Origin: Microvirga rosea
GTDB lineage: Bacteria; Pseudomonadota; Alphaproteobacteria; Rhizobiales; Beijerinckiaceae
Length of the DNA: 46,547 nt
NCBI RefSeq assembly: GCF_020595095.1
Contig: NZ_JAJDOP010000019.1
Location: 1-46,547, forward strand
Reading direction: 5' to 3'
Shown here: piece by piece, positions 25,195 through 33,774 of the stretch
How the letters are laid out: the number at the start of each line of letters is the position of its first letter
Numbering within the stretch: position 1 is the stretch's first letter
Program-made: the position numbers and the translations under genes
The notes under the pieces: generated by a model
What the model was told of the DNA's origin: nothing
Seen by the model: the letters and a program-made list of their open reading frames with translations, nothing else
Databases searched by the model: none

Positions 25195-26322
25195 CTAAAT
25201 GTGCACCTCGTGCGGTGCACCACTGAAGATGGTCGGCACTGTGCGCAAGACTAACTTGCCGGTGGTTTCGCCTGACTCCAGAACTCGGTGAGCTTGAGCC
25301 ACATCTTCCAGCGCAAAAGAACGAACCTTCGGCAACCGAATGTCCCCTGCCTCTACCCAGGCGGTGAGATCGTTCACAGCCGCGTGCAGCAGGTCGGCGC
25401 GCGGCAAGAGAAACGACAAATTGAACGCCACGACACTCTTGTTGTCACTTGTCATCGACAAAGGACTGAAGCGCGGCATTTTTAGCATTCCGAGGGCCGC
25501 TTTAAGGTAGTTAATGCGCCCACCCTTTTTGGGCAACAAACTATGAAAGCCATAGACCAGCAGCTTACCTGTGGGCTTCAGATGCGCGTAACTTTGCCCG
25601 AGGGTCTCAGGGCCGTTCGCGTCAAAGATCAAATCGTAGCCGTCAGGGCATACACGCTTGGCTTCATCCCAGAGTGACTGAGTGGATTTGTCGATCACGG
25701 CGTCCGCGCCGAGCCGGCGCACATACTCGACCTTGTGACTTCTTCCCACTACGCCAGTCACGTGCAGGTTGTGCAACTTGCATAGTTGCACAATCGCTGA
25801 ACCTACTCCACCGCCGGCCGAATGCACGAGGACCCTCATGCCGGGCCGGATCACCACGTTCTGCAAAAGTCCGTGATAGGCTGTGAGATGGACGGCCAAG
25901 AAGCCAGCCGCGGCCTCGAAGTCCAGAGCCTGCGGCTTAGGCCATACTAAATCTTCCGGTGCGCACACGTGGGTGGAGTAGCCGTTGAAAAGAGTGACAC
26001 CGAAGACCGCATCCCCTGGCCTCACATTCTTGACCTCCCGGCCAACGTCTTCCACCCAGCCTGAATATTCGAAGCCGGGCGTGATCGGCCAGCCCACGAA
26101 TCGCCGCGCGGACTCGTACACGCCCCAACGAACACAGATGTCAGCATAGTTTACACCCACTGCCTCGGTGCGGATCAAAACCTCCCGACTGGCAGGTTCG
26201 GGCACAGGATGAGTTTCGAGCTTAAGCTGCTCGTAACCGCCCGCTTTATGAATGACCACTTTGTGCATGGACGCTGGAGACATCGCCTTTTCACCCACAG
26301 CTTCAACCTGAAATGTCCTCAT
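25195..26322 (-). CDS. MDR-superfamily NADPH:quinone oxidoreductase-like enzyme
   Basis: Up to 375 residues. The N-terminal GroES-like domain begins at MHKVVIHKAGGYEQLKLETHPVPEP and includes VGVNYADICVRWGVYES and PGFEYSGWVEDVG. The Rossmann part has VLVHSAGGGVGSAIVQLCK. No structural or catalytic Zn-binding Cys set is present, as in quinone oxidoreductases and VAT-1-like proteins. It probably reduces a quinone or enone with NADPH in the cytosol. The start is uncertain among ATGs at 26322, 26283 and 26268; family alignment favours the last. Confidence 0.85.
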   Translation of the reverse strand: MRTFQVEAVGEKAMSPASMHKVVIHKAGGYEQLKLETHPVPEPASREVLIRTEAVGVNYADICVRWGVYESARRFVGWPITPGFEYSGWVEDVGREVKNVRPGDAVFGVTLFNGYSTHVCAPEDLVWPKPQALDFEAAAGFLAVHLTAYHGLLQNVVIRPGMRVLVHSAGGGVGSAIVQLCKLHNLHVTGVVGRSHKVEYVRRLGADAVIDKSTQSLWDEAKRVCPDGYDLIFDANGPETLGQSYAHLKPTGKLLVYGFHSLLPKKGGRINYLKAALGMLKMPRFSPLSMTSDNKSVVAFNLSFLLPRADLLHAAVNDLTAWVEAGDIRLPKVRSFALEDVAQAHRVLESGETTGKLVLRTVPTIFSGAPHEVHI

Positions 26323-26328
26323 TGGCCC

Positions 26329-27117
26329 CTATGGGCGTCGGCGTGAGGCCCCGACCATCGGCCCCATAGGCATGAACGTGTCCATCCTCTTCAATGAAGG
26401 GGCATAGAGGCTAGAGACACTTCCATCCAGGAACAGAGCATTCGCGCAGCCTAACTCGTCCCGGAACAAGCGAGCGAATGTGCTAAATGTGACCGGGTCA
26501 TCTGAAATCGCAAACACGATCACGTCTTGGCCTTTCACGCCAACACCGTTCCGGATCTTTCGTGAGCTGCTTTGTTCTGAAAACTGAGGGTGGATTTGCC
26601 CATTGATGACGAGCATCGGGCCCGATTGCGTCGCGAAGTCAGGCCTGACTTTCCGCTTCAGATAGGCTCCTGTCTCAAGCACGCCTGCCTGATAGCCTTT
26701 GACGTAAAAGATGCCATTAGGCATGAGGTGGAAGTTCCCGGGACCGTTGCGGGTGTTGACGGCCTTCAGCTCTTTTCCGTTTTCAACGTAAAGTCCCACT
26801 GGCGAACGATCCTTATGGTACATGCCCGCGTTCATCGCGACTGCAAGGCGTGAGCCCTCTGGGGTCTCTTTCAATCGGTTGAACGAGCCAAGTACCTCCC
26901 CGTCCGGCCCGCGCCAGAACAGCCTCACCTCGTGTTGTCGGAGGTTCACAGTGCAAACCACAAAGGTGCTGTCAGCATATTGGACTGGCCGACACAGATC
27001 ACTGTCGGGCTGAGCTGCTACTTGTCCAGCAAACAGTCCAAGAGAAACGAGCGCCGTAAACAGGATGGTGGTCGTCCGAGAGAACGCTCGACACAGAGTG
27101 AGGATGATAGATTTCAT
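26329..27117 (-). CDS. Secreted phosphodiester glycosidase-family (NAGPA-like, DUF2233) protein
   Basis: About 262 residues with a clear signal peptide (MKSIILTLCRAFSRTTTILF...GLFAGQVAA). The body has the family sequence order AVAMNAGMYHKDRSPVGLYVENG, then GNFHLMPNGIFYV, SGPMLVINGQIHPQF, RNGVGVKGQDVIVFAISDDPVTFSTFARLF, and CANALFLDGSVSSLYAP (catalytic-site Asp-Gly-Ser). Such proteins cleave sugar-phosphate diester bonds in glycans or cell-wall polymers, in the periplasm. The ATG at 27117 is chosen because it begins the signal peptide. Confidence 0.85.
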   Translation of the reverse strand: MKSIILTLCRAFSRTTTILFTALVSLGLFAGQVAAQPDSDLCRPVQYADSTFVVCTVNLRQHEVRLFWRGPDGEVLGSFNRLKETPEGSRLAVAMNAGMYHKDRSPVGLYVENGKELKAVNTRNGPGNFHLMPNGIFYVKGYQAGVLETGAYLKRKVRPDFATQSGPMLVINGQIHPQFSEQSSSRKIRNGVGVKGQDVIVFAISDDPVTFSTFARLFRDELGCANALFLDGSVSSLYAPSLKRMDTFMPMGPMVGASRRRP

Positions 27118-27134
27118 GTGCAACTTAGGTCCCT

Positions 27135-27449
27135 TCAGTGTCCATGATACCGTTCTCGCAGATGGGTGCGGAAGATCCCCGCAGTCAGTGGTTGCGGGTC
27201 TCGCAGGTAAGCGCACTGCCAATCATCGAGCCGGTAGCTGTCTTCATCCACTCGAGCCAGCAGCTCACCCGTGTTAAGCACAGTGAGCACATCATGTGCG
27301 GTTCCTTTTAGCATCGCGAGTTGGTGCGAATGGCTGTCGGCAGCCCCTTCCAGCTTCATGGTCTCAGCGCTCCAATGCAGAATACCGATCCCGTCCTCGA
27401 TCAAACTGATGCGTGCAATTCGTTCTAGCAGCGGGTGGTTGACCTGCAT
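27135..27449 (-). CDS. Small protein, unknown, upstream of the glycosidase gene
   Basis: About 104 residues from the ATG at 27449 (frame open to 27515). The sequence (MQVNHPLLERIARISLIEDG...) is soluble alpha/beta with no recognised motif. It ends 17 bases before the phosphodiester glycosidase gene and shares its direction, so the two may be co-transcribed. Confidence 0.5.
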   Translation of the reverse strand: MQVNHPLLERIARISLIEDGIGILHWSAETMKLEGAADSHSHQLAMLKGTAHDVLTVLNTGELLARVDEDSYRLDDWQCAYLRDPQPLTAGIFRTHLRERYHGH

Positions 27450-27576
27450 TTGGACGTGAACTCCGTACTTGGCGCCGATCCCGCCAGCTTTGCGGGGAGG
27501 CAAGTGGCTCTGCAATCAGCCTGGGGAAGGTACCGAGCTGTTACTAACGTGTGGGGTTTGCAGTTCCGGAATGCCC

Positions 27577-28074
27577 TTATTCCGGCTGATTGTGGATCGG
27601 GTCGACCCAATAAACCTCCTCCGGCTTTTCGACAGGATCCACGTCGGTGATGTTCACGACGACGGCCTCGTTATCGCTGCGCACGAGAACGCATTCGAGG
27701 GGCTCATCCGGGTTGGCGTTGATCTCCTGATGAGGCACGAAGGGCGGCACATAGATGAAGTCGCCAGGCCCAGCTTCAGCAACGAACTCCAACCGTTCGC
27801 CCCAGCGCATGCGAGCCTTGCCTCGCACTACATAGATCACGCTTTCCAACTCGCCGTGGTGGTGCACTCCAGTCTTGGCATTCGGCTGAATGGACACCGT
27901 ACCGGCCCAGATCTTCTGAGCTCCGACCCGCGCATGATTGATCGCGGCCTGCCGAAACATGCCCGGGGTCTGAGCTGTGTTTGGATCGAGGCGGTCACCT
28001 TTGATCACTTGAACGCCGTGGTGCTTCCAGTGGTCGTGCTGATCATGGGATTTGTCTTGATTGTCATCTGTCAT
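27577..28074 (-). CDS. Cupin-domain protein
   Basis: 165 residues. Both cupin motifs are complete: GVHHHGELESVIYVVRGKARMRWG (motif 1, with His residues and Glu as metal ligands) and PGDFIYVPPFVPHQEIN (motif 2, last His ligand). The N-terminus is His/Asp-rich (DKSHDQHDHWKHHG). The start at 28074 has GGAGG at optimal spacing. Proteins of this type bind a metal and may act as isomerases, dioxygenases or sugar-binding sensors. No pathway is suggested by the neighbours. Confidence 0.85.
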   Translation of the reverse strand: MTDDNQDKSHDQHDHWKHHGVQVIKGDRLDPNTAQTPGMFRQAAINHARVGAQKIWAGTVSIQPNAKTGVHHHGELESVIYVVRGKARMRWGERLEFVAEAGPGDFIYVPPFVPHQEINANPDEPLECVLVRSDNEAVVVNITDVDPVEKPEEVYWVDPIHNQPE

Positions 28075-28243
28075 GGTGCCCTCCGAGACGATTGCCTTCC
28101 ATCCTTGTTCTGGAACTAGCCGCCCAAGACGGCAGCAGGTGGCTCGACGAGTGAGCCCTGCCCCCATCTTAATGGGATACCCGCTCCAGTGTTCCCCTCC
28201 GGCCGCTCGCTGCGTGAGCGGGTTGGCGCGCCTTGCGTCACCT

Positions 28244-28740
28244 TCAATCTTTGTTCCGTCTGGTCTGGTCATCAACGGGCGCGGATTGTGTAGCGGCGGG
28301 CGGCTGGAGATCATTGGGGATCCGAAGCCGGCTTGAGCTTTTCATGGTTCCAGAGCGGTTTTGCCAGGTAAAGTCGAGCAGTGCCGCGCAGAAGATAGCG
28401 ACCAGGTTGCCGACTACGATGGCGGGAAGCATTAGGGCGAGGGTGGTTCCAGGCGGCCCGAAGCTGCTGGCATAGCCGGCGGACAGCGGAATAGCGCCGG
28501 CCGTGATGCCCCGCCCAGGATCGGGACGACGATCAGGAGCAGCGAGTGGGACGGAGCGAGGCCGAGCAATGATCCCGCCGCGGTTCCAACACATAGGGCC
28601 AGAAGGCTGCCGAGCATCAATGGGACAATGATCTTCAGAAACCTTGCGCCGAGATCGTGCGGGCTGAAAGCGGCAACGCTCCCGAAGATAACAATTGCGA
28701 TGAACCAACCGAGGATGTCCGTTCGTCCAAACTACTCTCC
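28244..28740 (-). pseudogene. 2-hydroxycarboxylate transporter (2HCT family), C-terminal part, frameshifted
   Basis: The minus strand reads ILGWFIAIVIFGSVAAFSP, then LKIIVPLMLGSLLALCVGTAAGSLLGL and LLLIVVPILGG. After a one-base shift near 28510 it continues as GGITAGAIPLSAGYASSFG, then LALMLPAIVVGNLVAIFCAALLDF. This matches the C-terminal half of Na+-dependent citrate/malate carriers of the 2HCT family, including the conserved GGI-x-AGAIPLS re-entrant loop (usually GGVGEGAIPLS). The upstream half is missing or full of stops. It is a dead fragment of an inner-membrane carboxylate transporter. Confidence 0.7.
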
Positions 28741-29143
28741 AACCCACTCAATAGATTCGGGATTGATCTAGGCCCGATGGACGATGAAGGACGGCGCAGA
28801 GATTGCCAGAACTGTATCGAACCCAGACCTGGTGAGGGCTGACGTCGGCTTCATCGCACCTTCACTGTAGATGCTGGTAAGACCTCAATCCTTACCTGTT
28901 AAGATTCGGCGTCACCGGGCGCAGGCCAAGCGCGCTACAGTGCCAAGCGGTTTTCGTGTGGCTCGTCCAAATCGTCGTCATGGCTCTAGTCCTCCCATGC
29001 GCACGGAGGGGAACTGCTACTGACATCTCTAAATTGCAGGACACTGACATTTAGAGATGTCAGGGAGTTGGGCTGGGTCCTTAGGCGCAAGCAGCGGCGG
29101 AACTGTCAATATTGTGCAGCCGCGCTGCGGCAGAGCTACATCA
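28741..29143. other. Intergenic region containing an IS-end-like palindrome
   Basis: No gene is seen. The stretch holds the 15-bp inverted repeat described at 29020-29063 and otherwise unremarkable sequence downstream of the merR-type gene. Confidence 0.4.
29020..29063. repeat. Perfect 15-bp inverted repeat, IS-end-like
   Basis: CTGACATCTCTAAAT (29020-29034) and ATTTAGAGATGTCAG (29049-29063) are exact reverse complements, 14 bases apart. The core TTAGAGATGTCA also occurs at 6684-6695 in the ISNCY-like end. The simplest reading is two inverted ends of a related element left after deletion of its middle. A convergent-gene terminator is an alternative. Confidence 0.6.
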
Positions 29144-30088
29144 TTATTTGTCGTGGAAGCTTCGCGTCAGATGATGCGTCATAGCCGCAATGATCCAGTG
29201 GTACTCCTCACCCCGCGCCAGGGGACCACTCTCGCCCCTGAGGATCGCCAGGAGTTCATAGTAACGGATGGTCCGGACCTGGTGTTTGCGGTATTGGTCC
29301 AGGTGCCATTGCAGGAAAGCCGCGTCCGGCTCACGTCGCATGGCCCGGGCCGAACTCTCCAGCCATTCCTGAGCGAGCTTGCGTCCTGTCTCAGAGGTCA
29401 GATCCTGACCCTGATCTATGGCCTCTCGAACCCTGCCCATGGTCTCAGACGACGCCTGCTCATAGGCATGCGGATCGAACTCTGGGCTCCACATGCGCTC
29501 GAAGCTGGCCCGCATCTCGGCGATGTATGCCTTGTCCGTGACCATCGCCATGATCTCGTTCCAAGCATCAATCTGCTCAGGCGTTGGGGCTGCGGGCAAC
29601 TCCGGCATGGTCTGCTCGATCATCCGGCGCTTCCAGGCTGGATCCATCTCCACTCCGCTGGTTACCTGCTCGTACATGCGTTCAACCGCATCCCGCAACT
29701 GGGTCTGAGAGTAAGCTGTCATGGTCCACAATCTCCTTAGGTCGGCTTCCGTGGGGTTGGGAATTCTGAGCGTGGTTTGCAGAACTGCGGCGATACGCTG
29801 CTTGGTGGCGATCTCCGCCTCTAGAGCCTGAAGCCGGATCTGCAGAACATCTACCAAGGAGAGCTTGCGCCTGAGGATCTTGCCGATCGCGTCAAGGCTA
29901 ATGCCAGCCTCCCGTAGGGCTTGGATCAGGTCGAGCCGAGCCAAGTCTTCATCTGAATAAACTCGGTAGCCGCTCTCCGTCCGAGCCATTGGGGGCAGTA
30001 GGCCTTCATCCGAGTAGAACCGGATCCGACGCACGGACAATCCGCTTAGGCGGGCAATCTCGCCAATGGTGTAGGGTCTGTTGCTCAT
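29144..30088 (-). CDS. MerR-family transcriptional regulator
   Basis: 314 residues. The N-terminal MerR DNA-binding domain (YTIGEIARLSGLSVRRIRFYSDEGLLPPMARTESGYRVYSDEDLARL) is followed by a coiled dimerisation helix (about 75-105). The long C-terminal domain (about 120-314) is helical, with several Trp/Tyr residues (WNEIMAMVTDKAYIAEMRASFERMW), and resembles multidrug or TipAS-type ligand-binding domains, not metal sensors. No Cys cluster is present. Promoter elements of MerR type lie so close upstream that the mRNA would start at or next to the ATG. Confidence 0.85.
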   Translation of the reverse strand: MSNRPYTIGEIARLSGLSVRRIRFYSDEGLLPPMARTESGYRVYSDEDLARLDLIQALREAGISLDAIGKILRRKLSLVDVLQIRLQALEAEIATKQRIAAVLQTTLRIPNPTEADLRRLWTMTAYSQTQLRDAVERMYEQVTSGVEMDPAWKRRMIEQTMPELPAAPTPEQIDAWNEIMAMVTDKAYIAEMRASFERMWSPEFDPHAYEQASSETMGRVREAIDQGQDLTSETGRKLAQEWLESSARAMRREPDAAFLQWHLDQYRKHQVRTIRYYELLAILRGESGPLARGEEYHWIIAAMTHHLTRSFHDK

Positions 30089-30094
30089 GACAGC

Positions 30095-30125
30095 CTTGTA
30101 CAGGCTCCACTTGGTGGAGGGTCAA
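30095..30125 (-). promoter_or_regulatory. MerR-type promoter with 19-bp spacer and internal dyad
   Basis: On the minus strand, TTGACC (-35, 30125-30120) and TACAAG (-10, 30100-30095) are 19 bases apart. The spacer contains the dyad CTCCAC-CAA-GTGGAG. Overlong spacers carrying a dyad are the hallmark of promoters that MerR proteins activate by untwisting DNA, so this is probably the regulator's own site. The -10 box ends only 6 bases before the ATG. Confidence 0.75.
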
Positions 30126-30175
30126 GACATGGGCGAGCAACCTCTAAAATGCCCTGCACCATGGGCATTGACACC

Positions 30176-31330
30176 TCAGCGTATAGGCCATTTCCACACG
30201 GGGGCGGCATCATTGGTTACAATTGTCTCGCCCAAGTGCTTCTCCAGGATCACGGCTTTGGCGGAAACCTCCTGGCGGAGCCCCGCCACAAGGTCTTTTG
30301 CATGCGAAACCAGGATGATCTGCGAGCGCTCCGCCGCCTTCCCAATCAGCCGAGCCAGTGGCACAAGGAGATCAGGGTGCAGACTTGTCTCCGGCTCGTT
30401 GAGAACCATGAACTCCGGTGGTCGAGGAGATAAAAGAGCTGCCACGAGCAGGAGGTAGCGAAGGGTTCCGTCCGACAGCTCCGCCGCCTTGAGGGGCCGA
30501 AGCAGTCCATGCTGGTACATCTCGAGCTCGAAGTACCCATCAGCCACCCTGATCTCCAGTTGCGCCCCTGGAAAGGCATCCTCAACTGCGTCGGTCAATC
30601 CCCTGGCATCGCCGATCTCGGTAATCGTCCGAAGGGCTGCCGCCACATCGGCTCCGTCACCAGCGAGCACTGGCGTATAGGTGCCAACCTGTGGCCTGCG
30701 GGCGGGTGCATCACGATCCGTGCGCAGATGGTCGTAGAACCGCCACCCCCGCATCCGCTCGCGCAGCAGCAGGAGTTCGATGGCATCATGAGGATCCGCG
30801 CCATGGGTCATCATGCTGTCGGAGGAGGCGAGGTCTGGGAGGACTTGGCCCCACGCACCGCTATCCGTCCGGATCCGGACCGTCGGTCCGCGACGCTCCG
30901 CAAACATATTGGTGCGCCCCAGCACTTCGCCGGTCCAGACGGCCTCCAGCTTAATCTCAGGATCACGGGAGAAATAGGACGTTGAGGGGACTGGCAGCCC
31001 CAGATCTATGGCATAGCCATAGTTTGGACCTGAGAATCCGAGCTTGAGACTCACAGGCGCGCCTCGTCGCGTTCCCTGGATTGGCTGCGTCCCGGCCTTC
31101 ATCTCCCGCGAAAAGCCCTCCGGTCCAGCCCAGAGTGTCGACTGAAGTCCCCCTTCGGCTGCCAAAGATTGGATGATCCGCCCTTGAGCGATGTCAGCCA
31201 AGAGCCGCAGGGCGCGGTACAGGCTGGACTTACCGCTCCCGTTGGCTCCTGTAATGATGTTGAGAGGCCCCAGTTCGAGCCTGACATCACGTAAGGAGCG
31301 ATATCCTGAGACAGCGAGGCGTGTGATCAT
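30176..31330 (-). CDS. AAA family ATPase (SMC/RecF-like, COG4637 type)
   Basis: 384 residues. Walker A is NIITGANGSGKSSLYRAL (about 27-42). The ABC-type signature is ELSDGTLRYLLLVAALL, and Walker B plus the D-loop are EFMVLNEPETSLHPDLL, where the usual acidic residue before Glu is Asn (N-E-P-E). The switch His is in IILVSHAKDLV. The middle region is variable. No TOPRIM nuclease domain follows, so it is not an OLD nuclease. It lies alone on the minus strand. Such ATPases occur both in housekeeping and in defence contexts. Confidence 0.8.
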   Translation of the reverse strand: MITRLAVSGYRSLRDVRLELGPLNIITGANGSGKSSLYRALRLLADIAQGRIIQSLAAEGGLQSTLWAGPEGFSREMKAGTQPIQGTRRGAPVSLKLGFSGPNYGYAIDLGLPVPSTSYFSRDPEIKLEAVWTGEVLGRTNMFAERRGPTVRIRTDSGAWGQVLPDLASSDSMMTHGADPHDAIELLLLRERMRGWRFYDHLRTDRDAPARRPQVGTYTPVLAGDGADVAAALRTITEIGDARGLTDAVEDAFPGAQLEIRVADGYFELEMYQHGLLRPLKAAELSDGTLRYLLLVAALLSPRPPEFMVLNEPETSLHPDLLVPLARLIGKAAERSQIILVSHAKDLVAGLRQEVSAKAVILEKHLGETIVTNDAAPVWKWPIR

Positions 31331-31340
31331 AGACCCGTTG

Positions 31341-32318
31341 CTAGCCTGAAGGTCGACATCCTTCAACACAGGCAGGCAACTTGGCAGCCATATTGTTAGG
31401 CTGATCAATCACCATAGGACGGCTCACTAACTGAACAATGACCAACTCGGCGAATTCCTCCGGCTCTGCCATGAAGCCTGGAGCACTTGTTCCGCTCTGC
31501 GCTTTGACGAAGAATAGGGCGTTCAGCGCGACCGCGAAGTGCCGTGCCAGCCTTCCTTCCGCGTCAACACGCCCGGTGGTCACTTCGGAATGGAGGGTCT
31601 GAAAGCCTGAGGCGGCGCGGATGTAGGCTCCGTCGAGGCCAACGATCAGCGGCCCACCCTGTGACAGGCTCACGCAACGCGGGCTGGCATGGTCGCGTGC
31701 CTCGATACGATTGGTGATCTCGGCTAATTTCCGGGACGCCACTGTTCTTGTCCACCGCACGATTAAGGGCGGCGCCGAGATCATAAATGTCGGTCCAGAT
31801 TGCTTCTGAGCCGACACAGGGTTCGCAGGGGCCCGCTTTTGAGCCGGCGCGCTGTCGTTTTGAGACGGAGGTGGCGTTGGCTTCCCGGCCGACGCCGGAG
31901 CGTGTTTCGGACGGTCAGCCGTCACGGGGGCAGTGCTGGCCGTGCCTATCTTCGACGCAAGCGGGTCTTCGACCGGGGCAGAAGGGGCGACGGGGTCACA
32001 GCAACAGGCTTTTTGTCAGGAACCTGCGCGGGTGATTTGATCCGAGAATTAGATTCAGCCGAGCCCGGCGCCTTTGTTACATCCGGTTTCGATTGAGACG
32101 GACCTGCGGTAGAGGAGGGGTCGTTGATCGCCTCGGGCTTCTTCGGAGCCGACCCACCGGCATGTTGTGGCGGTGCCTTCTTGTTTTGCGAGCTCCAGGC
32201 GGGCTTTGGGAAAGGATCCGCCGGAAAAAGGCGCCGCGGTTCGAACTTGGGCTTCTCAGGTCTCCGGCGTGATTACCAGAGTGTCAGATCTGAACGAGGA
32301 AGCCATTTTCTTATCCAT
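31341..32318 (-). pseudogene. Degraded Pro-rich reading frame joined to a transposase-like segment
   Basis: From an ATG at 32318 (MDKKMASSFRSDTLVITP) the sequence continues through at least two frame changes as a Pro/Ser/Lys-rich chain (KPKFEPRRLFPADPFPKPAWSS..., SKPDVTKAPGSAESNS). From 31925 a frame adds SAGKPTPPPSQND, then a folded-looking part: AEITNRIEARDHASPRC, GPLIVGLDGAYIRAASG, VTTGRVDAEGRLARHFAVAL. The latter resembles the central part of ISKra4-type transposases (VGLDG-x-YIR ... GRVE). The tail from NALFFVKAQSG is unrelated. I read this as debris: a decayed gene plus a transposase fragment. Confidence 0.4.
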
Positions 32319-32616
32319 TTGCACCCAATTAGAGTGCTGCGTCAGATTCCATTTGTCTATCCATTCTTATCCATTTTTAGTCCAACCGCTCCTGTTCGAC
32401 CGTTCAGCCCTAATACAGGGCAGTAACGGGTCTATGTCCCGGTTGGGCACCGAGGTCCGTGCAGGGCGATTGAGAGGCCTGACAGCTCTTCGAGCAGACC
32501 TGATGCACCACTAGTGCGAGTGCAACAGGTCAATCGATTTAAGTGACAATGACCACATACAGGGGAGGGGCAAAGTCACCCGACCCGAGCCGGGACAGGG
32601 CAGCGTGCTGCCAAAA

Positions 32617-32719
32617 TAAGGCATCAAAAATCAGAGGGAGAGGACCACGCCGGGACGCTGCCGGTCAGCAACCCAGCCGGACGCCGGATACAGCCGGCAG
32701 CCCGATTTTCGATGCCTTA
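32617..32719. repeat. Large compound stem-loop
   Basis: TAAGGCATCAAAAATC (32617-32632) pairs with GATTTTCGATGCCTTA (32704-32719), 16 positions with one mismatch. An inner arm GCTGCCGG/CCGGCAGC lies between them. On the minus strand the one imperfect position becomes G-U in RNA, which hints at a minus-strand transcript. The outer arm TAAGG...AAAAAT resembles the half-site of the array at 33775-34278. Confidence 0.55.
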
Positions 32720-32932
32720 AATGCCGCTCTCAGCGGCGTCGCCAGACATCCGAGTGGAGATAAGCGTGAGCCGCCGCTTGGACCCCTCGAGGTGCATTTT
32801 GTGGCACCGATCGGATCCGGACCGAAGCTCTATGACACCTCATGAGCCCAAGCCCGGGAGGGCTGCAGCAGGAACTCAGGATCCCAAAGACCGACAGGTG
32901 CCGGAGGCCGAAATATGGACCGTTGGGGCCAA

Positions 32933-32970
32933 GCAAAAATGATGCGCCCGTGAGGGTGCGTCATTTTTGC
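32933..32970 (+). terminator. 17-bp hairpin with GTGA loop (terminator-like)
   Basis: GCAAAAATGATGCGCCC and GGGTGCGTCATTTTTGC flank the loop GTGA, a GNRA-type tetraloop in RNA. The two imperfect positions are U-G and G-U wobbles on the plus strand but A-C mismatches on the minus strand, so a plus-strand RNA is favoured. The A-run before and T-run after the stem fit an intrinsic terminator. Confidence 0.6.
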
Positions 32971-33774
32971 GGTATTGAGCCTATTTTCTGGGAGCCTTTT
33001 TCCATAGGAAGATCGACCTATGGGCTGTGTCGGCTCTCCTGAGCCGCGGTGATCTTCCAAGGACCTGCGAAGCGGGCAGGGAGCGTGATCGCGGGCCTCC
33101 GGCCGGGATCCGCATCGGCACCCGCATGGGAGCCGGCTCTGGGCAGCTCACGATCTTCGGATCTGTGTGAGAGGCCTTCTTATGCGTCAGCCTGGCCGGG
33201 AAAGGCGTCGGGTTATCCGTAAGCCTGATCGGACAGAACGCTCTCGAGCGTCTGGGACAGGGGTTTGGGGCGTCAGCCACAGGAATCCCGCAGGGATTTG
33301 CAGCGGCCGCCAGACGAAGGCGGATCGCGGCTAAGCCGTTGTCACAGCGTCAGTTTCATGGGGGAGGTTCTGGGAGCTTCCCTTGATAGCGCCGGCCGAT
33401 ACGAGCGTCTGCTCAGCAGGCCTGGCGCTCTTTCCAGGGGCCTTTCTTGGGAAAGCTCGCTGTAGCGGGCTCTGGAGGGCTGTGGAGCCTTTAGGGCGCC
33501 AATCCTCCTCCGGCAGCAGGATAAGCCCTCCACGGGCTTCCTGCAGGATTTGAAGCGGCATCGATAGCAAATCCTTATACCGCAAGGCCTTCACGGCGAA
33601 GGAAATCGGAGCCGGGGACAGGCGGATGCGCGGCAAGCGCGGATTCGCATAAGGTATCTTATGGAACCTAAGTAACTGATTTCATTAAGGTATTAACCTT
33701 ATACCATCCGTCCAGAACGTCAACGGATGTGCTGCGGCCGGCCCTGTTATGGCGTCTCGACCGCTGCATGAGCT

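Larger units (their letters stand above)
32319..33720. other. Long non-coding stretch with many hairpins
   Basis: About 1.4 kb with no credible gene on either strand. It holds a chain of strong inverted repeats. Besides the two listed separately (32617-32719 and 32933-32970), visible stems include GCCGCT-CTC-AGCGGC (32724-32738), CCATAGG/CCTATGG (about 33002-33023), CGGCTC-TCCT-GAGCCG (33031-33046), CTCAC-GATC-TTCG-GATC-TGT-GTGAG (33147-33171), AATCCC-GCA-GGGATT (33284-33298), and GGATTTG/CAAATCC (33546-33574). Near the right end AAGGTAT occurs twice within small palindromes (33649-33662, 33687-33705). A large structured RNA, an origin or transfer region, or regulatory DNA are all possible. 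Confidence 0.5.

Noticed and set aside
30176..31330. OLD-family or Gabija-like defence nuclease
   Set aside because: The ATPase lacks a TOPRIM domain and has no adjacent helicase or nuclease partner.
32830..33280. Short frames on both strands in the hairpin-rich stretch
   Set aside because: They change frame often, lack ribosome-binding sites and read through the stems; no coding signal.
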